A stretch of 39,448 bases of DNA. Source: Actinomycetes bacterium. GTDB taxonomy: Bacteria; Actinomycetota; Acidimicrobiia; Acidimicrobiales; JAJZXF01. The stretch lies in the NCBI GenBank assembly GCA_021802485.1, contig JAJZXF010000016.1, positions 1 through 39,448 on the forward strand. Reading direction: 5' to 3'. The translations under genes and the position numbers were made by a program. Under the pieces are notes generated by a model, which had not been told where the DNA came from, searched no databases, and worked only from the letters and a program-made list of their open reading frames with translations. Shown here piece after piece: positions 35,382-39,448 of the stretch; position 1 is the stretch's first letter, and each line of letters opens with the position of its first letter.

Positions 35382-36420
35382 GTCATCACCTCCCACCCGT
35401 GATTCCAATACTCATTCACATCACACCAGCACGCCAGCGGGCAACGCGAGCGCGCTGCAGGCAGCTGGCCTTGGTGAGAAAAAAGCAAGCCACACCGCGC
35501 TGGCAGCAATTCACCTATGTGACCTACACAAGCATTTTGGTTCCGTAAGAGCAGTTCAGGGCGTCAACCTGACTATCCGTCCCGGAGAGGTGGTCGCCTT
35601 CCTCGGCCCAAACGGCGCCGGAAAGACCACGACGATCGACATGATCCTCGGGTTGTCCCGTCCAAGTACCGGACAGGTCGAGGTTTACGGCCTATCGCCA
35701 GAGCAGGCCGTAAGTAGGGGATTGGTCTCGGCCGTCATGCAGAACGGCGGCCTCCTGAAGGACTTCACGGTCGAAGAGACGGTGCGCTACATATCCAAGT
35801 TGTTTTCCGCTAGCCGCCCTGTAGCTGAGGTGCTCGAACGCGCTGGGATCGCTGGTATCGCAGGGCGCATGGTCTCCAAGTGCTCCGGAGGAGAGCAGCA
35901 GCGCTTGCGTTTTGCCATGGCACTACTGCCCGACCCTGATCTGCTGATCCTCGACGAGCCAACCCAAGGCATGGACGTAGAGGGCCGACGGGACTTCTGG
36001 AACGCGATCCGCAAGGACGCCGCCAAAGGACGCACCATCCTCTTCGCCACCCATTACCTGGAGGAGGCCGATGCCTACGCAGACCGGATCATCCTCATAC
36101 GCCGCGGCGAGATCGTCGCCGATGGGACGGCTGCGGAGGTAAAGGCCATGGCGTCGGGACGTACGCTGCGAGCAACGCTCGCAGGTGCGGACGCAACGAG
36201 CCTGAAGGGCATTCCCGGCGTTGAGGAGGTCAAGCTGCAAGGCGACACGGTCATAATCAATTCAGCGGATACCGACAGCGTCGCCAGGTACCTGCTAAAC
36301 GAGACCGATGCCCGTGACCTGGAGATCACCGCCCGCGGCCTCGAGGACGCGTTCCTCGCACTAACAGGCGACGAAGCTCACGACATCGGAACCGCTCCTA
36401 CACCAAGGGGTGCCCGATGA
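35380..36420 (+). CDS. ABC transporter ATP-binding protein, DrrA-like
   Basis: A 346-aa ATPase. The nucleotide domain has Walker A FLGPNGAGKTTTIDM (near residue 82), Q-loop VMQNGGLLKDFTVEETVRY, signature CSGGEQQRLRFAMALL (first residue Cys for the usual Leu), Walker B LLILDEPTQGMDVEGRR and the switch His in ILFATHYLEEADAYADR. A DUF4162-type C-terminal region follows (RTLRATLAGADATSLKGIP...). It energises the ABC-2 permease encoded next (ATGA overlap). The ATG at 35380 overlaps by two bases the start codon of the divergent hypothetical gene; the first 45 residues are Ser/Thr/His-rich and low in homology, so a later start is possible, but no other good one is visible. Substrate: likely lipid, antibiotic or polysaccharide export. 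Confidence 0.87.
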
Positions 36421-37214
36421 CATCCACCCAGGCAACTACTACCAGCCCTGAACGCTCCACGCCGCCAATCGGCGGGTTCAGCCTCGGAATAGTTCGCTTG
36501 GAGGTTCGCCGCCTCCTTCGCAACCACCGGACCGTGATATTCACGATGGTCACGCCAGTCATCTTCTTTCTCATCTTTGGACTGAACAGCGCCTACGCAG
36601 ACCGGCGGGTGGGGCACGGGAACGTGTCGGCATTCATCATGGTCTCCATGGCTCTCTACGGCGCCGTGATGGCGAACACGAGCGGCGGAGCGATGGTCTC
36701 GCTCGAACGGGCGCTCGGCTGGAGCAGACAGCTACGTGTAACACCGTTATCGCCCACAGCGTACATAGCGATCAAGATGCTCACCTCGATGGTGCTTGGA
36801 TTCACTTCCGTCCTCGTCGTCTACGCGGCGGGCCTTGTCACCCACAAGCCGTCTATGCCACTCTTCGTGTGGATCTCAACCGCTCTCTGCGTCTGGGTCG
36901 GGTCGCTGCTCTTCGCTGCGTTCGGGCTCTTCATCGGTTACCTGCTCCCTTCGGAGAACGTGATGCAGGTCATCGGGTTTTCTCTCATGCTGTTCTCGTT
37001 CGGCGGCGGGCTCTTCATCCCCCTCAGCCAATACTCGCCCGCGCTGCGTAGGGCGGCCGCCTTCACCCCGCTTTACGGGCTCAACCAGCTCGTGCACTAC
37101 CCACTTACTGGCGGGGGCTTGGACTGGACCTGGCCCACAAACCTCCTCGCATGGCTCGTGATCTTTGTGGGCGGGGCCGTATGGCTGTTCAGGCGCGACA
37201 CCGCTCGGGTCTGA
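36417..37214 (+). CDS. ABC-2 type transporter permease, DrrB-like
   Basis: A 265-aa membrane protein with six helices: VIFTMVTPVIFFLIFGL, FIMVSMALYGAVMANTSGG, MLTSMVLGFTSVLVVYAAGL, FVWISTALCVWVGSLLFAAFGLF, MQVIGFSLMLFSFGGGLFI and LLAWLVIFVGGAVWLF. SLERALGWSRQLRVTPLSPTAYIAIK is the cytoplasmic coupling segment typical of DrrB-type permeases. The ATGA overlap shows co-translation with the ATPase. In many actinobacteria such a pair is followed by a histidine kinase and LuxR regulator; here an IS end starts 48 bases after the stop, so a downstream part may be lost. Confidence 0.88.
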   Translation: MTSTQATTTSPERSTPPIGGFSLGIVRLEVRRLLRNHRTVIFTMVTPVIFFLIFGLNSAYADRRVGHGNVSAFIMVSMALYGAVMANTSGGAMVSLERALGWSRQLRVTPLSPTAYIAIKMLTSMVLGFTSVLVVYAAGLVTHKPSMPLFVWISTALCVWVGSLLFAAFGLFIGYLLPSENVMQVIGFSLMLFSFGGGLFIPLSQYSPALRRAAAFTPLYGLNQLVHYPLTGGGLDWTWPTNLLAWLVIFVGGAVWLFRRDTARV

Positions 37215-37261
37215 CCCACTCACCGACCGGGCAGGGTCAGATCGCCGCCCATGGCGGCCCT

Positions 37262-37410
37262 CGTCTGCGCCGCCCATTGACGAGCCCCCGCGTGCGGGAG
37301 AAGAAATGCGCGCGAATTGCGTCGGCTGTAGAGTTGTCAAACAGTGCTGCTGATCTGCGGCTTCGCCGCGGAGGGGGTCCGAGCGACCCACATTCATGCC
37401 GGGAGGCCCG
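37262..37410 (+). mobile_element. IS right end, homologous to the MITE-like element
   Basis: This stretch matches 13297-13445 read in reverse: both contain TGACGAGCC followed by GCGGGAGAAGAAATGCGCGC, the CTTCGCCGC block, and end in the terminal repeat ACCCACATTCATGCC (37386-37400) then GGGAGGCCCG. The encoded tail is REKKCARIASAVELS, as in the other copy. The left part of the IS is absent; it abuts the ABC permease on one side and a TnpB remnant on the other. Confidence 0.65.
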
Positions 37411-37419
37411 TTTTTTCAC

Positions 37420-37823
37420 TCAATCCGGCCCAGAGAAGACCCTGGTCAGGGCTGTGAGCCAAACTCGGTTCCGGAGGTCTGAGCCCTTGGAGAAGCTCAG
37501 CAGCCGGTAGTTCTTCTTGCACGTCAGGAAGCGCACCTTCATGCCGTTGGACCTGTTGGTGCGAGCGGTCTTGATCGCCTCGTGCAAGTCGTGGGCAATC
37601 GCTTCGGGATGTGGACATGGAGAGCGCGCTGTTCTCGCGACAAGGATGTCAGAAATGCTTGGATGTCATACTTGCCTGGATTGCGCTTAGCTTTCCACTC
37701 GGCATGCACCCAATCGACCGCCTAGTCCCAGAGACCAGCTGCAATGTGGTGAGCGTCGTGGGCTCGTCGGTGGTCAGGACCTGACAAGGTAATCGGGATG
37801 ATCGCTGTGCGTGTGTTTGACAC
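37420..37823 (-). pseudogene. TnpB-type (IS605/IS607 OrfB) N-terminal remnant
   Basis: From GTG 37823 the frame reads SNTRTAIIPITLSGPDHRRAHDAHHIAAGLWD, an in-frame TAG at 37722-37724, then AVDWVHAEWKAKRNPGKYDIQAFLTSLSREQRALHV; a frameshift near 37615 leads to PEAIAHDLHEAIKTARTNRSNGMKVRF and KKNYRLLSFSKG before similarity ends. The layout is that of the N-terminal domain of actinobacterial TnpB proteins (RNA-guided nuclease ancestors). The RuvC half is missing. It lies next to the IS end. Family assignment is by pattern. Confidence 0.6.
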
Positions 37824-37995
37824 CTCACAGATATTCTCTCATCGGGGTGTGACAGCCAGGCTTGTTCTGACGCCATGACGGCGGCCTTGACCCCTCCTTT
37901 GGGAAGGGGATTGCGGCAGCATGGGGTTCAAGCCTCGGAGAACTGCAGGAATGGATCCGTGCGCTTGGTCCGTCTCGGCGCGGGCGGTGACCTGA

Positions 37996-38379
37996 TCAGA
38001 CCCGGATCACCTCGACACCGGGGATGGCCTCATAGTCATTGTCCTGGGTGACGACCGGGATCTGCTCGACAATCGCGGTGGCAGCCACAAGCGCGTCGAG
38101 GATCGGGACCCGGCGACCACCAGTGCGCAGGGCCGCGACGATCCGGGCGAACTGACGCGCCACCTCGGCATCTATCGGCAGCGGATCCCAGGCTGACTCC
38201 ACGGCCGAAAGCGTCGCCAGTCGCGCCGAGCGATCATTGTCGTCGGCCATGAGCACGCCAGCGGTCAGTTCGGCCAGCGTCACCACCGACACCTCCGTCT
38301 CGGTGACGATCTCCATATTGCCAAGAGGCCGACCCGACTCCGTGGCGATGAAGAACGAGGTGTCGAGCAGAGCCCTCAC
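37996..38379 (-). CDS. vapC: PIN-domain toxin of a second VapBC pair
   Basis: A 127-aa PIN-domain toxin: LLDTSFFIATESGRPL with the first catalytic Asp, VSVVTLAELTAGVLMADD with the Glu, GRRVPILDALVAATAIVEQIPVVTQDNDYEAIPGVEVI with the remaining Asp residues. This is the standard four-acid Mg2+ site of VapC ribonucleases. The GTG start at 38379 overlaps the antitoxin stop as GTGA, the same arrangement as in the first pair, though the two toxins are different in sequence. The target RNA is unknown. Confidence 0.88.
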   Translation of the reverse strand: MRALLDTSFFIATESGRPLGNMEIVTETEVSVVTLAELTAGVLMADDNDRSARLATLSAVESAWDPLPIDAEVARQFARIVAALRTGGRRVPILDALVAATAIVEQIPVVTQDNDYEAIPGVEVIRV

Positions 38380-38621
38380 AGGTCGTCGGTCGTTTCGGCC
38401 AGCACGCCCCGCACATCCTCGAGAAAGCCGCGGTCAGCGGCGTAGCGGGAAGCTATGGCAAGCGCCTCGGCCGCCGGCACGGTCCGGCGGCGGCGAAGTG
38501 GCACGATCTCGGCTACGGGACGCCGATCTACCGTTACGGTCAACCGCTCGCCAGCTTCGACCCGACGAAGCACTTCGCTGACCGTGTTTCGCAGGTCGCG
38601 GACGGATATCGAGCTACCCAT
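38376..38621 (-). CDS. vapB: Phd/YefM-type antitoxin of the second VapBC pair
   Basis: An 81-aa antitoxin: SSISVRDLRNTVSEVLRRVEAGERLTVTVDRRPVAEIVPLRRRR, the Phd/YefM-like DNA-binding fold, then a C-terminal helix (PAAEALAIASRYAADRGFLEDVRGVLAE) for toxin binding. The ATG at 38621 is chosen because the fold starts there; the frame opens much further upstream but without any family similarity. It precedes a GTGA overlap with vapC. A -10 like element and a palindrome lie just upstream. It differs from the RHH antitoxin of the first pair, so the two loci are unrelated copies. Confidence 0.85.
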   Translation of the reverse strand: MGSSISVRDLRNTVSEVLRRVEAGERLTVTVDRRPVAEIVPLRRRRTVPAAEALAIASRYAADRGFLEDVRGVLAETTDDL

Positions 38622-38632
38622 GGAATCACTGT

Positions 38633-38653
38633 AGCATATATAGCCACATGTGG
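38633..38653 (-). promoter_or_regulatory. Promoter and palindromic operator of the second vapBC
   Basis: On the minus strand TATGCT (38638-38633) would be a -10 box; transcription would start about six bases before the ATG, a very short leader. Upstream, CCACATGTGG at 38644-38653 is a perfect 10-bp palindrome between the expected -35 and -10. It is a good place for the antitoxin to bind and repress its own transcription. Confidence 0.45.
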
Positions 38654-38715
38654 ACCGGTGGAGAAGGCGACCTCCAATCCGAACCTCGCCGACTTGCGGA
38701 TCCGCTCCAGCGTAC

Positions 38716-39448
38716 CTAGGCATTCCTAGGCGTCCGTGTCCGTGTCCTCTCGTTTTCGCTCTCCAGCCGCTGAGTCTCCCCCGAGCACGCCGTGTGCTCA
38801 GGACTCTGCGAGTCGGTGGCATCACCACCTCCCACGACGAGCCGGGGACCTTCGTGGTTTGCTTGGAGTCCTGCCGTGAGCGGTAGCTCCGTTATCAACA
38901 CACGCACCCAGGACACCGTTGCCGGTGGTCCCCAGTGGGACGATACGTGCTCCAACTCGGCCTTCCTTTCGGCGACAGAACCTCTCGTCCAGGATCATCT
39001 TCACCTCGCTGTAGTGGGCAAAGACACTGATCTGTCGATCAGTGATCCTGGATTTGAGGTTCGTGGCGGCAACGTGGTCTGCATCACCTGGTGAGTTGCG
39101 ATCCCAATAGGGGTTGCGGCAGTGAAACGTGTCCCCACTGCAGTTGTCGGATGAGACATACCCGCAGGTCAGCTCTGGCAGGTTTGGCTGGTGTAGGCCG
39201 CGGTGACCGTTTTGGCATTGACACCGCCGATGCTCGCATGCACTACCATGCGACCTTCGTTCTCGGAACGCATCCAGGTGGAACATATCCGAAAGAGCTT
39301 CTTCGACTTAGTCTTTCCTTGCAAATGCAAGAGATCTTCTATCGCCACCAGTACCTTTGGGCGTTGCGACGGGTCCGCTGGAGCCTTCCCTCTTGCTCTT
39401 TCCTGTTGCCTATCCCGTAGACGACCTCTTTTACCGCCTGGCCAGACA
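38716..39448 (-). pseudogene. TnpB-type transposase, RuvC and zinc-ribbon half, frameshifted
   Basis: The gene enters from the right window edge. The first frame reads PSQRPKVLVAIEDLLHLQGK (RuvC-II Glu), RICSTWMRSENEGRM and NAKTVTAAYTSQTCQS to a TGA at 39169. A second frame continues LTCGYVSSDN, GDTFHCRNPYWD (zinc ribbon) and GDADHVAATNLKSRI (RuvC-III Asp) followed by SEVKMILDERFCRRKEGR; a third frame near 38955 reads EHVSSHWGPPA and ends at 38716. It shows at least two frameshifts, so it is inactive. The N-terminal remnant at 37420-37823 lies 3' of it on the same strand and therefore is not simply its missing half. Confidence 0.72.

Noticed and set aside
38622-38828. N-terminal extension of the second antitoxin
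   Set aside because: The Phd-like fold begins at 38621, and a promoter-like element and palindrome lie in the upstream part.

Overview
The window looks like a chromosomal segment of a high-GC actinobacterium. Supporting signs are heavy GTG/TTG start usage, several genes with no visible ribosome site (probably leaderless), a coenzyme-F420 enzyme set (luciferase-like and Ddn-like oxidoreductases), DUF6186 mini-proteins, an actinobacterial GH20 operon and many Actinomycetota-type IS remnants (ISKra4, ISAzo13, IS1634, TnpB, DUF6788). An acidimicrobial origin is possible, but this is only a guess. No rRNA, tRNA or CRISPR array was recognised.

Layout. 1-1040: broken ISKra4 transposase. 1509-5342: divergent adenosine kinase and M1 aminopeptidase. 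5566-9444: a compact group (glycosyltransferase GT4, methyltransferase and an alpha/alpha-toroid 'prenyltransferase-like' protein in one operon, meeting a second methyltransferase tail to tail), probably modifying an envelope glycan or glycolipid. 9572-10260: a VapBC pair. 10857-13062: a large acyl-CoA dehydrogenase and a NifU-domain Fe-S protein. 13297-14300: IS debris with a 368-bp MITE-like element. 14761-17788: an F420-linked catabolic module (SDR, LLM oxidoreductase, dienelactone hydrolase, divergent Ddn-like protein). 17880-18700: ISAzo13 and AbiEi-like remnants joined to a ComF-like phosphoribosyltransferase that has lost its start. 19486-24095: MFS transporter, two overlapping DUF6186-type membrane proteins, CDF metal exporter, acylphosphatase, CmoB-like methyltransferase.

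24180-29086 is the most coherent metabolic locus. An N-acetylhexosamine-1-kinase-like protein converges on an operon of sugar nucleotidyltransferase, tandem GNAT and GH20 beta-N-acetylhexosaminidase, with the two operon junctions almost touching or overlapping (3-6 nt gap, then ATGA). The inferred pathway is release of N-acetylhexosamine, 1-phosphorylation and nucleotidyl transfer straight to an NDP-sugar.

29244-30473 is a graveyard of ISKra4/DUF6788 pieces. 30598-32055 encodes a SEC-C protein. 32419-32950 is an IS1634-type relic, followed by a DHA2 drug exporter. A conserved hypothetical gene at 34602-35381 is cut by one in-frame TAA despite a perfect Shine-Dalgarno site, and its start codon overlaps that of the divergent DrrAB-like ABC exporter. 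From 37262 to the end the window holds an IS end related to the MITE-like element, two separate TnpB fragments and a second VapBC pair.
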